DNA from: Janthinobacterium sp.
GTDB lineage: Bacteria > Pseudomonadota > Gammaproteobacteria > Burkholderiales > Chitinibacteraceae
Assembly: GCA_025360045.1 (NCBI GenBank)
Contig: JANYCY010000026.1
Coordinates: 1 to 61,817, forward strand
Direction of reading: 5' to 3'
DNA length: 61,817 nucleotides
Shown here one piece after another: positions 50,201 to 58,979 of this stretch (position 1 is its first letter; every line of letters begins with the position of its first letter). The position numbers and the translations under genes were made by a program. Below the pieces are notes generated by a model. The model saw only the letters and a list, made by a program, of their open reading frames with translations, had not been told where the DNA came from and did not search any database.

Positions 50201-53200
50201 GGGCTTTTCTGAGGCTGCCTTTATTGAAACATGGAAGGCCGTGCCGATTACCATTGCAGGGCTGAATATTTGCCGAATGATGTTGTATACGGTTGAAGGC
50301 CGTTATGACGATGCGATTGTGCTTTATCCCAGTGTGGCTGCGGCATGGCCAGCGACTTATTTATTGAGCCTGCATCATCCTTTTTGGCATGGGGTGGCAT
50401 TGGCAGGCAAGGCACGGCGGGCGGATACCCGTAGCCGGCTTGAGCTATTGGGCGAGCTAAAGAAAATTGAAGTGTTTTATCAAGCCGTTTATGAGGCAGG
50501 TTGCCCTGATAATGTTGAAGATAAATGGCTATTTTTACGCGCTCTATTAGCCGATCTAGATGCCGAGAGCGATGAGGCGATTGTGCTTTGCCAGCAGGCG
50601 ATTGATTGCGCTAAGCGGCATGGTTTTATTTTGAATCGAGGTTTTTTTAATGAAGCGCTGGCGCAAATGCAAACGCGTCGCCGCAAAACCAAGGAGAGCC
50701 GCGACGCCTTAGAAGACGCTGCGGCTGCCTATGTAGAATGCCATGCCCTTGCTTTGGAGAAACGAGTCCGGCAGCGCCTTGCTCCAAAAGGAATTGTGAG
50801 TCAGGCCAAAACCGCATCGGATGAATTTGGCTTAGATGCAATTGATGTATTAGCTATTTTGCGTGCGGTACAAACGATATCGAGTGAACATAGTTTGGAA
50901 GGCCTGCTGTCTAGGCTGCTCAAAATCATTTTGGAGTCCTCTGGTGCAGAGCGAGGCTGCATTGTGTTTGAAGAGGGAAATCAGCTCCGAGTAGAGGAAT
51001 CCGCTGGATCGGGTTCAGATGATGCGGTGGCCGCGTCCGTGGTGCGCTTGGTGAACAACACGCGTGAGGCCATTGTGCTAGATGACGCTAGTAGCGCGGT
51101 TGATTTTGCCGAGGACCCGCATATTGCCCACCAAAGCATCAAATCTTTACTCTGCATCCCCATTGGCCGCCACGGCAAAAATCAGCGTGTACTGTATCTA
51201 GAGCACCGTTCGGTGCTAGGGATTTTTTCAGATAAACGTCGCCAAGCGATCAGCTGGCTGGCGGCTCAAGCGGCTATTTCGATTGAGAATCTGACCGCTT
51301 ATGCGGAGCTGGATGCTTATAAAAATCACCTAGAAGCGCTTGTGGATGAGCGTACTCAAGAGCTAGAAATCGCCAAAGATATTGCTGAGGAAGCCACCCG
51401 AGCCAAAAGTGATTTTCTGGCCAATATAAGCCATGAAATTCGCACCCCGATGAATGCCATTGTTGAGATGTCGCAATTGGCGCTCGAGCTGGAGCTGGAT
51501 CAAAAGGCAAGAAACTACGTCAGCAAGGTGAATCGTGCAGCTGAGAATTTACTGGGCATTATCAACGATATTTTGGACTTTTCTAAAATTGAGGCAGACA
51601 AGCTGAATATGGAGGCTGAGGATTTTTGGCTAGAAGATGTGTTAGATCTCCTCGCTAATTTAGTTGCGGCTAAGGCGGCTGAAAAAGGGGTCGAGTTATT
51701 ATTCGAGATTCCCGTACAGCTGCCTATGGCCTTGGTGGGGGATGCGCTGCGCTTAGGGCAGATTCTGGTGAATTTGGGTAATAACGCCGTTAAATTCACA
51801 GAAAAAGGCAATATCATCGTCGGTATGGAAAGTATCGCGGTTGATGAAGAGCAGATTGAGCTGCATTTCTGGGTGAGCGATTCGGGGATCGGCATGACGC
51901 CTGAGCAGTGCGGCAAGATGTTTCACTCTTTTAGTCAGGCCGATAGCTCAACCAGCCGTAAATACGGCGGCACGGGGCGAGGGTTGGCGATTTCTAAAAA
52001 GCTGGTTGAATTAATGCAGGGTAAAATTTGGGTAGAAAGCACGGCAGGAGTCGGCTCGACTTTCCATTTTCATGCCTGTTTTGGTTTGCAGGCAAACCCC
52101 GCTAAGGCCAGACGAATGTTCCTTGCTGATGAGCTAGCAGGGCAGCGTGTGCTTATTGCCGATGATAATGCGGTGGCAAGAGAGATTTTACTTCGTATGG
52201 TAAGCAGCTTTGGGATGGAGGTAGAAACTGCTAGTAATGGCCCGCTGGCAATGGGGATGATTGCCGATTCGGTTAATAACAAGCCCTATCAATTGGTTTT
52301 GATGGATTGGAAAATGCCAATGATGGATGGCATTGAGTGTGTGGTTCAGTTACAAAGTGCTTTTCCTACTGGCTTGCCGCCAATGGTTTTACTGACCGCA
52401 TATGGTGATGAGGCGGGGGTAATTGCTGAGCAGGGTGGTGCGCGTTTACGTGGCTTGCTCACCAAGCCTGTTTCGCCCTCTGCCCTGTTGGAAACTATAG
52501 GCCAAGCACTCGATAAAGGGCCTCTGACTGAAACCCGCTCGGTGCAGCAGGCCGAAATACAGAGCGAAGCGATGCAGAAGCTGAAAGGCACAAGGATCTT
52601 GCTGGTTGAAGACAATGAGTTAAATCAAGAATTGGCGATGGAGCTATTGGCTAAGGCAGAGATTAAAGTGGTGCTGGCCAATCATGGGCAAGAAGCACTG
52701 GATTTACTGGTATGGGATGGTCCTTTTGATTGTGTGCTGATGGATTGCCAGATGCCAGTGATGGATGGTTATGCTGCCACGGTAGAGATTCGTCGCAATC
52801 TTGCTTGGGCACATCTGCCTGTTATCGCCATGACCGCAAATGCCATGGCAGGGGATAGAGATAAGGTACTCGCGGTTGGCATGAATGATCATATTGCCAA
52901 GCCTTTGAATATAGGCGAAATGTTTGCCACCATCGCCCGTTGGGTTAGGCTCGGCGTAGTTGTTAGTCCAGCAGTGGTGCCCGTTGCTAAGCCTAGCACG
53001 CCTTATAATTTACCAGGCATCGATACCGTCGGTGGCCTAGCTCGCTGCATGGGGGATGAAGCCTTGTATCGCAAGCTCCTATTACGTTTTGCACAGGCCG
53101 CTGAACGTTTTTCCGATGATTTTGCATTGGCTCAAAAAAGCACTGACCTAACTGCAGCCACCCGCTCCGCTCATACCCTAAAAGGTATGGCGGCCAATCT

Positions 53201-53366
53201 AGGCATCAAAGGGGTACAGCAAGCCGCAGGAGAGTTAGAAGACGCCTGCGCAAAAAACGCCGTCCCTGCACAAATTGACCTGCTCCTTGATCGTGTAGTG
53301 CAGTCTTTACTACCGGTGCAAGCAGGCTTGTTGGGGCTAGAGGCGGCGGGTAATGGCTCGGTGTAA
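47283..53366 (+). CDS. Giant hybrid sensor kinase: pseudokinase fragment, AAA ATPase, GAF, HisKA, HATPase, two receivers, Hpt
   Basis: A 2027-residue protein. Residues 1-160 resemble only the C-lobe of a Ser/Thr kinase ([37 protein letters not shown]). The ATP-binding lobe is missing and the HRD motif is degenerate ([10 protein letters not shown]). An AAA/NACHT-like ATPase follows (P-loop [10 protein letters not shown] near 220, [10 protein letters not shown] near 350), then a long helical TPR-like region and a GAF domain (about 1193-1340). HisKA has its His in [10 protein letters not shown] near 1382; HATPase has [16 protein letters not shown] and [10 protein letters not shown]. Two receivers ([11 protein letters not shown] and [11 protein letters not shown]) and an Hpt domain ([12 protein letters not shown] near 1962) complete a phosphorelay. 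It follows the chemoreceptor by 65 bp. Confidence 0.92.
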   Translation: MTIDRIKLAIENALGLVRHLNAYHADGHFHGAITQASLRFNQGRLIGLLAPPTVRSELITIEDLRYASPEQAGRMWDRLSPRSDFYAVGCLLYEWLSGEPPFASDDLLELVHAHLALMPQPLLADDVSPVLARLVMKLLEKPATGRYAMSAGLSSDLQACLNRAQEGDQEDFFLGLHDESGRFVISDCLYGRDDDVLLLQQLFARVCQGEALLCTISGYSGIGKTSLVRSLRPFVASCGAMAEGKHDPFRRQIPYSALIETFAVLIRRILSGNKAHLVLWREKLSVALGDNSPVIAELFPDITRIIGPREKPEVLEGSAGQHRFNRAFTSLFMAFANSEHPLVLFLDDMQWADFASLALIQSFLTEGRVGHLLVLCAYRDNEVDESHPLMLMFAELQKKKVQIENVSVGPLTSTDLSKLVNDACPGLEELPLFYDMLMRKTQGNPFFLRQFLQELYDEKILTFSQKCLTWGWSKEAAASLSHTENVIDLMVRRIRRLPAETRSILNLAASVGNRFDLQTLAIVGELDASAILSMLAPAIQEDMLQPVNEGKGLHEFKFLHDRVQQGAYALESEDFMQQLHLRIGRLMLNEQDAADFEPKLFEIVDHLNAAQRLISDGAERIRLAHLNFYAGMKARQAMAYQGAVAYFETGIAMLDEPFSEHCFDLSFSLYLNAAQVFELAGSYARFDDYISLLEQHARSLLQQAEVCFLKIAHLNHDGRLADINALGRDTLAVFGIDIPPLDDADALMQTYQQELDLFHSLMSTRSYEALDDLPISEDAEHDAVLKLLSQISEPAIFVNFPFFSVIAVMGVNRSIRHGYSRLSPMFFTLLGIALIAHHRRYQDACKIADVGIRLLNTNSYDLYGYERCLAYHGWNITHWTEPAQRAVPLLNEGYSVALRAHDPLYGGYMLVALPWISFFLCRDITELQMAAARTLNFCASNELPFVSSLSEPFAATAAALHGDTAGLGILDHQGFSEAAFIETWKAVPITIAGLNICRMMLYTVEGRYDDAIVLYPSVAAAWPATYLLSLHHPFWHGVALAGKARRADTRSRLELLGELKKIEVFYQAVYEAGCPDNVEDKWLFLRALLADLDAESDEAIVLCQQAIDCAKRHGFILNRGFFNEALAQMQTRRRKTKESRDALEDAAAAYVECHALALEKRVRQRLAPKGIVSQAKTASDEFGLDAIDVLAILRAVQTISSEHSLEGLLSRLLKIILESSGAERGCIVFEEGNQLRVEESAGSGSDDAVAASVVRLVNNTREAIVLDDASSAVDFAEDPHIAHQSIKSLLCIPIGRHGKNQRVLYLEHRSVLGIFSDKRRQAISWLAAQAAISIENLTAYAELDAYKNHLEALVDERTQELEIAKDIAEEATRAKSDFLANISHEIRTPMNAIVEMSQLALELELDQKARNYVSKVNRAAENLLGIINDILDFSKIEADKLNMEAEDFWLEDVLDLLANLVAAKAAEKGVELLFEIPVQLPMALVGDALRLGQILVNLGNNAVKFTEKGNIIVGMESIAVDEEQIELHFWVSDSGIGMTPEQCGKMFHSFSQADSSTSRKYGGTGRGLAISKKLVELMQGKIWVESTAGVGSTFHFHACFGLQANPAKARRMFLADELAGQRVLIADDNAVAREILLRMVSSFGMEVETASNGPLAMGMIADSVNNKPYQLVLMDWKMPMMDGIECVVQLQSAFPTGLPPMVLLTAYGDEAGVIAEQGGARLRGLLTKPVSPSALLETIGQALDKGPLTETRSVQQAEIQSEAMQKLKGTRILLVEDNELNQELAMELLAKAEIKVVLANHGQEALDLLVWDGPFDCVLMDCQMPVMDGYAATVEIRRNLAWAHLPVIAMTANAMAGDRDKVLAVGMNDHIAKPLNIGEMFATIARWVRLGVVVSPAVVPVAKPSTPYNLPGIDTVGGLARCMGDEALYRKLLLRFAQAAERFSDDFALAQKSTDLTAATRSAHTLKGMAANLGIKGVQQAAGELEDACAKNAVPAQIDLLLDRVVQSLLPVQAGLLGLEAAGNGSV

Positions 53367-53384
53367 GGGGACATCGCTTCATTT

Positions 53385-53405
53385 GTAGGGCGGGTGAAAT
53401 CCGCC
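53385..53405 (+). repeat. Single REP (GTAG type)
   Basis: GTAGGGCGGGTGAAATCCGCC, unpaired, 18 bp after the hybrid kinase stop. A further GTAGGGC lies at 53426-53432, next to the end of the amidohydrolase remnant. Confidence 0.7.
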
Positions 53406-53432
53406 GTTGTCCGAGCATGTCAGGTTGTAGGG

Positions 53433-53816
53433 CTACTCGATCGTGCCATTAGTGAAAATAGGCTTGCTGTTTTTTTCGCTGGTTTTACCAATAAACTCAA
53501 AAGCGGCATCTTCGCCTTTCATCGCAGCAGCTAGCGCCATTACGTCAGGCGTGAGGCGAACGTGAACGGGGGAATCTTCGCGATCAAAAGTGCGTTTGAG
53601 CGCGCCTGGCTCCAAATCCCAATTTACCCCGCCGGTATTCATATCCGCCACGGTGGTCACACCGTTAAAATTAAGATAATCACGCGTCTTGGCAAAGCTT
53701 TTATCGACGCGGGCAGGATCTCGCTGTGTATTGAAATAAGCTTCATGCGCTGAGCGATGCCAAACAAAAATGGAATCAGATAAAGGGTGCTGATATTTGT
53801 TGTAGCCCTGTTATTT
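53433..53816 (-). pseudogene. Internal fragment of an amidohydrolase (Amidohydrolase_3/YtcJ type)
   Basis: The frame reads QGYNKYQHPLSDSIFVWHRS, continues AHEAYFNTQ and later NFNGVTTVADMNTGGVNWDL... RLTPDVMALAAAMKGED. The HRSAHEAYFN segment and GVTTVADM match the middle of YtcJ-like amidohydrolases. Both the N-terminal metal site and the C-terminal half are missing. Upstream the frame is closed by a stop, and downstream it ends next to a GTAGGGC repeat. I read it as a decayed remnant rather than a functional 75-residue gene. Confidence 0.6.
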
Positions 53817-53871
53817 ATTAATACTTCTTGTGGTTAAAGCTTATGCCCAAGAGAGCTAGTCAGGGTTTACT

Positions 53872-54267
53872 TTAACGCCCCGGTGGCCATTCTGGGTGGT
53901 TAGGTAGCCCTTCATATTGCAGCCAAGGCACGTCATGTGAGGTCAAAATATGCGCCACAGGCAGCATGTTTGGGTCGTCATCTAAGCTAGCGACTCGCAC
54001 AATCAGCTGGGGCTGGTTCTCGCGATGAGCGACTAAATGGCAGCCACATTGAGAGCAAAACTGGCGCAGCTTACCTGGCGATGATTCAAAAGCAGCCAGT
54101 TTATCCTCGCCCTTAAGCCAACGAAAATCCTGCCGCATCACCCCACAAACTGAAGCAAAAGCTGCCGCATGGGATTTTCTACAGCTGCGGCAATGGCAAT
54201 GACTGATGGGCATGCTGATATGGTCGATCTCATATTCCACGGCACCACAGAGGCAGCTACCTTTCAT
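53872..54267 (-). CDS. GFA-family (CENP-V/GFA) zinc-binding protein
   Basis: A 131-residue protein with the complete GFA cysteine pattern: GSCLCGAVEYE, SHCHCRSCRKSHAAAFAS and FCSQCGCHL. The family is named for glutathione-dependent formaldehyde-activating enzyme, but most members have no proven activity. Monocistronic. Confidence 0.92.
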   Translation of the reverse strand: MKGSCLCGAVEYEIDHISMPISHCHCRSCRKSHAAAFASVCGVMRQDFRWLKGEDKLAAFESSPGKLRQFCSQCGCHLVAHRENQPQLIVRVASLDDDPNMLPVAHILTSHDVPWLQYEGLPNHPEWPPGR

Positions 54268-54511
54268 GGTTTGTCCTTTTTAGAGTGAGTATTTATCGAT
54301 AATGCTGACGTAATTTCTTGCTTGTAGCTTGTTTATTATGAGCTATTGTAGTTTTTAAGTTGCAAAGCAATAGGGTTTAGCGGGTGCTTTAATGCAATAA
54401 GAGGCGGCAAGCGTCACTGGTCCGTCTATGTTGAGGGTCTTGGTAATTAGACGCTGAGTATTTTTCTCTGCTTGTGTAAGCTTCTTTGCTCTTTAGATAA
54501 AGAAATTCCCG

Positions 54512-54694
54512 ATGCGAAAGTCTTCATTGATCTGTGTACTTGCCCTGCTACTAGCCAGTCCTGCCGTATTTGCTAGTTGTAAAGATTTGATCAAAGAAAC
54601 AAGGCAGGATATTGAGGATCATCGAGATGACTTCACCTTGGTGTCTCGTAGTAAAGCAAAAGTATATTTGGTGAAAGCTGGGCCGACCTTCTAA
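54512..54694 (+). CDS. Small exported protein, possibly frameshifted
   Basis: Sixty residues with a convincing signal peptide (MRKSSLICVLALLLASPAVFAS) followed by CKDLIKETRQDIEDHRDDFTLVSRSK. The frame ends in KAGPTF. The next frame over continues without stop from about 54697 to 54768 with a basic helix (DCRKMVLKAKSELRHGKK). A single-base shift would join the two into a roughly 85-residue protein. The family is not recognised; a resemblance to DUF1090-type small periplasmic proteins is weak. Confidence 0.45.
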   Translation: MRKSSLICVLALLLASPAVFASCKDLIKETRQDIEDHRDDFTLVSRSKAKVYLVKAGPTF

Positions 54695-54973
54695 ACCCTT
54701 TGCTCAGCTTGGATTGTAGAAAAATGGTGCTCAAGGCTAAATCTGAATTGCGTCATGGTAAAAAATAATTTTTTGTAAGTCTTTTTATAAGCGGAGCAGT
54801 TTTGCTGGAAAGCTTAGATGCTTTGTTTTAGTGGGTCGTTAAGCGGTCATTTTTATGAGAAAAATTTGTTGTAAATCATGACAAAAGCTTAAAAGTAAAC
54901 ACTCTGCGAATTTAGTTTGGATGACACCAGCCTATGCCAATATAATCTCGTCTTTCTATGCACTTTCTGCCCC

Positions 54974-55360
54974 ATGACAAGACGCTGCTATCAGCTCGGC
55001 ATACGCATTGCCTTTTTGGCGATCATGCTGCACGTCTTGATGCCCTTGCTGCATGCCACTTTGCCGCAGTCTGCTCTACGCAGCAGTGTATTTTGCGGCA
55101 CGCTTACACCGATTGTGGAATACCAGCTCAGCCAGCTGCCCGGCAGTAAATCCGAATCTGTTTTAGCAAAAGCCGCACCTGCCTGTGTGCTTTGCGCCCA
55201 TGCGGATCAAACGCAAGCGCCTGCTGTGGATATTGCTGCACCGTCCGTCGCTGCGACCATGTTGCCGCATACTTTTGGCATGCCCGCGCCGCCTCTGCTG
55301 CGCCTGCATTGCAATTCAGCTCTTCCTCCCCCCAGCCAAGCCCCGCCTGTTTTCTCCTAA
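54974..55360 (+). CDS. DUF2946-like exported protein of the copper locus
   Basis: A 128-residue protein starting MTRRCYQLGIRIAFLAIMLHVLMPLLHATLPQ (signal or anchor helix) with a C-x2-C pair (APACVLCAHADQTQ) and a proline-rich tail ending PPPSQAPPVFS. This arrangement is typical of DUF2946, small proteins frequently found next to copper genes. The ATG at 54974 is chosen for the position of the signal sequence. Separated from mbnP by a 320-bp repeat-bearing gap, so co-transcription is uncertain. Confidence 0.6.
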   Translation: MTRRCYQLGIRIAFLAIMLHVLMPLLHATLPQSALRSSVFCGTLTPIVEYQLSQLPGSKSESVLAKAAPACVLCAHADQTQAPAVDIAAPSVAATMLPHTFGMPAPPLLRLHCNSALPPPSQAPPVFS

Positions 55361-55387
55361 TAGATACTTGAATGCGTTGAAAAAAAT

Positions 55388-55576
55388 CTGTAGACACAAA
55401 GCTAAATAAGAACCCAGAGCACACTGAGAAAACCTAAGGTTTGTGTGCTGTACATGCTTTGCTGCTATTGATTTAAGGGAAAAAAACGGCTGAAACTTGA
55501 TGAATACAAGCCTGCGGGAAACCTTTAAAGGTTTTCTCCCTGAGCTCTGTGTTATCACCGATCTCTGTGTCTACAG
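55388..55576. repeat. CTCTGTG-family palindromic element
   Basis: CTGTAGACACA at 55388-55398 faces TGTGTCTACAG at 55566-55576. Inside, the left arm has AGAGCACACTGAGAAAACC and the right arm GGTTTTCTCCCTGAGCTCTG, again inverted. Same sequence flavour as the period-9 arrays at 20702, 20855 and 30312. It fills the gap between the DUF2946 gene and mbnP. Confidence 0.65.
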
Positions 55577-55682
55577 ATTTCAGGTTTTTTTCTTAAACAC
55601 CCACGCGTTTTCAAGGATCTATTCAGTCTTTTTTAGCACCCAGTTTAGCTGGCGTGCCCTTTTATGCTGTCTGGAGAAAACC

Positions 55683-56618
55683 ATGCGTTTATTTATCCTT
55701 ATATTTCTTGCTGCTTTGTCTGGCTGCAATAGTGATAACGAAGCCACTCCCATTCCTGCCGTGCCTTTGGCTGATCAAGCCGTTTCGGTGCAATTTGCGC
55801 TGAAAGCAGGTGGGCAGGCGGTGGAATGTAATGCCGCAATACCGGGTTTGGGATTGGCGGCAACGCCTGCCAAATTGCGCGATGCGCGGCTGTACGTGCA
55901 CGATATCAAGCTAATTAATGCGCTGGGCAAGGAAGTGCCTTTGGCGTTGACGCAAAACGATAATCAATATTTGAATGTGGCCCTGCTGGATTTTGAAAAT
56001 AAAACGGGTCAGTGCGTGGGCTCGGCGGGCTTAAATACTCAGGTCAGCGGCATTGTGCCCGGTGGTCAATATATTGGCTTGAGCTTTAAAGTGGGCGTGC
56101 CCGATACGGCCAAAGATGCCACGGGCAAAGACGTGGTGCTGAATCATTCCGACACCATGGCCGTGCCTGCGCCGCTGAATAATATGGCGCTGGGCTGGAG
56201 CTGGCAGGCGGGTCGCCGCTTTGTACAGCTAGAGCTGAATCCTGATGTGCCTGCGGTGGGGGGCAAGGCGGTGAACTGGTATTTCCATTTAGGCGCAACC
56301 GGCTGCACGGCCGATGCGCTGGATGCCAATCGCTTTAGCTGCAGCAATCCTAATCTGGTGCCGGTGCGCTTAAGCAGCTTTGATGTGGCTAAGCAGCAGG
56401 TGGTGCTGGATTTAGCGGCGCTCTTGCAAGGTGTAGATATCAGCAAGGATGCAGGTGGCGCGGTGGGTTGTATGAGCGGGCCAACCGATCCAGAGTGCGG
56501 GCAAATATTCGCTAATCTGGATTTAAATCTGAATGAATCGGCGGCAGGTAAAAAAGACGCAGGTCTGCCTAAGGGCGATGGCAGTTTCTCTAAAGTCTTT
56601 AAGGCTGCTTTGAAATGA
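55683..56618 (+). CDS. mbnP: MbnP-family copper-binding lipoprotein (four-Cys motif, metallo-mystery pair)
   Basis: A 311-residue protein with lipobox LAALSGC (Cys15). The body matches MbnP: VQFALKAGGQAVEC, LRDARLYVHDIKLI, YIGLSFKVGVP, LNNMALGWSWQAGRRFVQLEL, VNWYFHLGATGCTAD, NPNLVPVRL. Cysteines C49, C111, C208, C220, C263 and C272 can pair as disulfides. W172 and W174 lie in the segment equivalent to the family's tryptophan motif, one of which is oxidised to kynurenine by MbnH in the characterised pair. H73 and H202 are candidate copper ligands. GGAGA lies 6 nt before the start. Its stop overlaps mbnH by 4 bp. Confidence 0.88.
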   Translation: MRLFILIFLAALSGCNSDNEATPIPAVPLADQAVSVQFALKAGGQAVECNAAIPGLGLAATPAKLRDARLYVHDIKLINALGKEVPLALTQNDNQYLNVALLDFENKTGQCVGSAGLNTQVSGIVPGGQYIGLSFKVGVPDTAKDATGKDVVLNHSDTMAVPAPLNNMALGWSWQAGRRFVQLELNPDVPAVGGKAVNWYFHLGATGCTADALDANRFSCSNPNLVPVRLSSFDVAKQQVVLDLAALLQGVDISKDAGGAVGCMSGPTDPECGQIFANLDLNLNESAAGKKDAGLPKGDGSFSKVFKAALK

Positions 56619-57757
56619 TTAAACGCTGCCTTTTGGCAGCGTTAGTGCTCGGCGGCTGCGTGCAGTCGGGCACTTCCACCTCAGATCCAGTGCGTACAAG
56701 TGCAAGCTGGAGCTGGGAGCTGCCGTTTTATTTTCCTACCCCAAAAGTGCCTAGCGACAATCCAATGAGCGAGGCCAAGTTTCAGCTGGGCCGCAGCTTG
56801 TTTTACGATGCGCGGCTTTCAGGCAACGGTCAGCAAAGCTGCTCATCCTGCCATGATCAGAGTAAGGCATTCACCGATGGAAGAGCGGTTTCGCTGGGCT
56901 CTACCGGCGAGAGCACGCCAAGAAACGCGCAAGGTTTGGCCAATGTAGCTTGGCATAGCACTTATACATGGGCCAACCCTGCATTGGCGACGCTGGAGCG
57001 GCAAATGGAAGTGCCGCTCTTTGCCGAGCATCCGGTGGAAATGGGTGTCACCGATCAAAATAAGGCTGTGATTCTGGCGCGCTTTCAGGGCGATCGTGAT
57101 TATGTGCAGCGCTTTGCTGAAGCTTTTCCCAGTGAGCCACTGGGTTTTACACAGATTATTAAAGCCATTGCCACATTTGAGCGCGGTTTGATTTCTGCTT
57201 CGTCTAAATATGATCAGTATTTACAAGGCAAGGCGACGCTGACGTCGGCGGAGCTGCGCGGTAAAGATTTGTTTTTTGGCGAGCAGGCCGAGTGCTTTCA
57301 CTGCCACGGCAGCTTTAATTTTAATGATCAGGTACGTCACGCCGGCTCTAACACGGCAGAGACGCTGTTTCATAACACCGGTCTTTACAATATCGATGGC
57401 AAAGGGGGCTTTCCCGAGCCTAACCGAGGCTTGTTTGAGCTGAGCGGTGTGGCAGGTGATATGGGCATGTTTCGTGCACCTAGCTTACGCAATGTGGCGC
57501 TCACCGCACCCTATATGCACGATGGCAGTATCGCTACGCTGGAAGAAGTGCTGGGTTTTTATGCCGCAGGTGGGCGTGAAATCAAGACCGGCCCGCATGC
57601 TGGGGATGGCCGCCTTAATCCATTTAAAAGCGATTTGATTGTTCGTATTCAGCTTAACGAGCAAGACAAAGCCAATATCGTCGCCTTTTTGAAGACACTC
57701 ACCGATGAAAAATTTATTACTGATCAGCGCTTCGCTGATCCTCGCCGCAGCAAATAG
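56615..57757 (+). CDS. mbnH: MbnH-family di-haem cytochrome c peroxidase-like enzyme
   Basis: A 380-residue lipoprotein (lipobox LVLGGC, Cys15) of the bacterial cytochrome c peroxidase/MauG superfamily. Two haem-binding motifs: CSSCH (76-80) and CFHCH (227-231), plus the distal region FRAPSLRNVALTAPYMHDGS with Met301 as a likely axial ligand. MbnH uses a high-valent di-haem state to convert a Trp of its partner MbnP to kynurenine. The start overlaps the mbnP stop (ATGA), so the two are made together. Confidence 0.9.
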   Translation: MIKRCLLAALVLGGCVQSGTSTSDPVRTSASWSWELPFYFPTPKVPSDNPMSEAKFQLGRSLFYDARLSGNGQQSCSSCHDQSKAFTDGRAVSLGSTGESTPRNAQGLANVAWHSTYTWANPALATLERQMEVPLFAEHPVEMGVTDQNKAVILARFQGDRDYVQRFAEAFPSEPLGFTQIIKAIATFERGLISASSKYDQYLQGKATLTSAELRGKDLFFGEQAECFHCHGSFNFNDQVRHAGSNTAETLFHNTGLYNIDGKGGFPEPNRGLFELSGVAGDMGMFRAPSLRNVALTAPYMHDGSIATLEEVLGFYAAGGREIKTGPHAGDGRLNPFKSDLIVRIQLNEQDKANIVAFLKTLTDEKFITDQRFADPRRSK

Positions 57758-58835
57758 CGCGCTGGCCCACGATGGGCCGCATGATGATGAGACCACAAAC
57801 AATACGCAAATTAATCTGCTGACTCATGTGCGCTACCTAAGCGGCGATTCGGCATGGCCCAGTGCCTTGCCGGTATTGGGCGCCAGCACGGAAGACCGGC
57901 GTGGCGTGTGGTATGGCGGCTCTGGCATTGAATGGCGTCAGCGCTGGACAGCAGAGATTGACACGCTACTGATGGCCGCTTACGACGAACACGAACAAGG
58001 CGCAGCGCTGGATCATGCGGTGATTCGTTACCAGACGGAAAGCGCGCAGCTGGCTTTGGGGAGGCAGTCACCCGTGTTTGCCGCCGCCGGATTAAGCCCA
58101 TGGGCACTACCTGATTTATGGCTCTATACGGTATTGGGCGATGATCACTGGCACGAAGATGGCTTAGCCCTGCGTTATACCTCGGGTAATCTGACTGGCC
58201 ATGCTGGTGTTTTTAATGGCCATGGCTACCCAGGGGCAGAAAGCGCCATGTGGACGGCAGGCTTGGCATGGCAGGATGGCCCATGGTTTGTGGCAGGCCA
58301 TGCTGCGTATTTGCCGGATGTAAATCGCTCCTTTGCCACAGACCCGCATAGCGGGCATAGTCACGCTGGGCAAGCTGTGGGCTGCGGTAAGTTAACAGAT
58401 TGCCTAGCGGGAAAATCCACCCTGCTGCGCGTTAAGGCGGGCTGGCAAGGTGAGCAATACTGGCTGCAATCGGCATGGAGCTGGCAGCAGCAGGATGGCC
58501 AGCTTGATAGCACCTTGGGCCGCGTTAGCTACCAGGGAGAGCTGAACAGCCTGGCACTGGAGGGCGGGGTTAAGCTTACCGACAGTATTAAACTGGCGCT
58601 GCGTCATGAATGGATGGGCATTGCCCATGAATTAGCTGGCGTGAACGCTGCGCAAATTGCCAGCAAAAACGGCATTGCCAATAGCGATGAGCAGCCATAC
58701 CAGACCGGGCTGCGCCTTGCATGGCAAGCGCACCCCGCGCATTTGCTGGCGCTGGAACTGTATCAAACCCGGCGCAGTGGCGAGTCGAATTATCTGGCGA
58801 TGTTGCAATGGCAGATGAATATGCGGGTGTATTGA
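57705..58835 (+). CDS. Outer-membrane beta-barrel protein of the MbnP/MbnH locus, His-rich
   Basis: A 376-residue protein with signal peptide MKNLLLISASLILAAANSALA. Alternating amphipathic strands (WYGGSGIEWRQRWTAEIDTLLMAAY, HAVIRYQTESAQLALGRQ, LLALELYQTRRSGESNYLAML) end in an aromatic residue (QMNMRVY), the pattern of an outer-membrane barrel. An external-type loop is rich in His (DPHSGHSHAG) and two cysteines follow (GCGKLTDC). The gene starts 53 bp inside mbnH in another frame, so it is tightly coupled. A role in copper passage is inferred from context only. Confidence 0.78.
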   Translation: MKNLLLISASLILAAANSALAHDGPHDDETTNNTQINLLTHVRYLSGDSAWPSALPVLGASTEDRRGVWYGGSGIEWRQRWTAEIDTLLMAAYDEHEQGAALDHAVIRYQTESAQLALGRQSPVFAAAGLSPWALPDLWLYTVLGDDHWHEDGLALRYTSGNLTGHAGVFNGHGYPGAESAMWTAGLAWQDGPWFVAGHAAYLPDVNRSFATDPHSGHSHAGQAVGCGKLTDCLAGKSTLLRVKAGWQGEQYWLQSAWSWQQQDGQLDSTLGRVSYQGELNSLALEGGVKLTDSIKLALRHEWMGIAHELAGVNAAQIASKNGIANSDEQPYQTGLRLAWQAHPAHLLALELYQTRRSGESNYLAMLQWQMNMRVY

Positions 58836-58854
58836 TCGCGGATAGATATTTTCT

Positions 58855-58912
58855 GTAGGGCGGGTGAGACCCGCGAGCGATGCTGAAAAATACGCGGGTT
58901 TCACCCGCCCTA
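58855..58912. repeat. Inverted REP pair (BIME) within the copper locus
   Basis: GTAGGGCGGGTGAGACCCGCG and CGCGGGTTTCACCCGCCC surround an 18-nt spacer (AGCGATGCTGAAAAATA). It lies between the barrel gene and the PCu(A)C gene. Confidence 0.85.
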
Positions 58913-58941
58913 AGCATGATGCAATGTTTATGTTTTACTCC

Positions 58942-58966
58942 GGCAGGCCATGGGCCTGCCTCTTTT
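58942..58966 (+). terminator. GC-rich hairpin just before the PCu(A)C gene
   Basis: GGCAGGCC-ATG-GGCCTGCC is a perfect 8-bp stem followed by TCTTTT, ending 4 bp before the AAGGGA ribosome site. It could act as a terminator of the upstream operon or as an attenuator of the chaperone gene. Confidence 0.6.
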
Positions 58967-58979
58967 AAGGGAAATAAAA

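Noticed and set aside
53433-53660. Independent 75-residue gene
   Set aside because: The amidohydrolase-like reading frame extends upstream of its ATG to about 53816, showing a gene fragment rather than a complete small gene.
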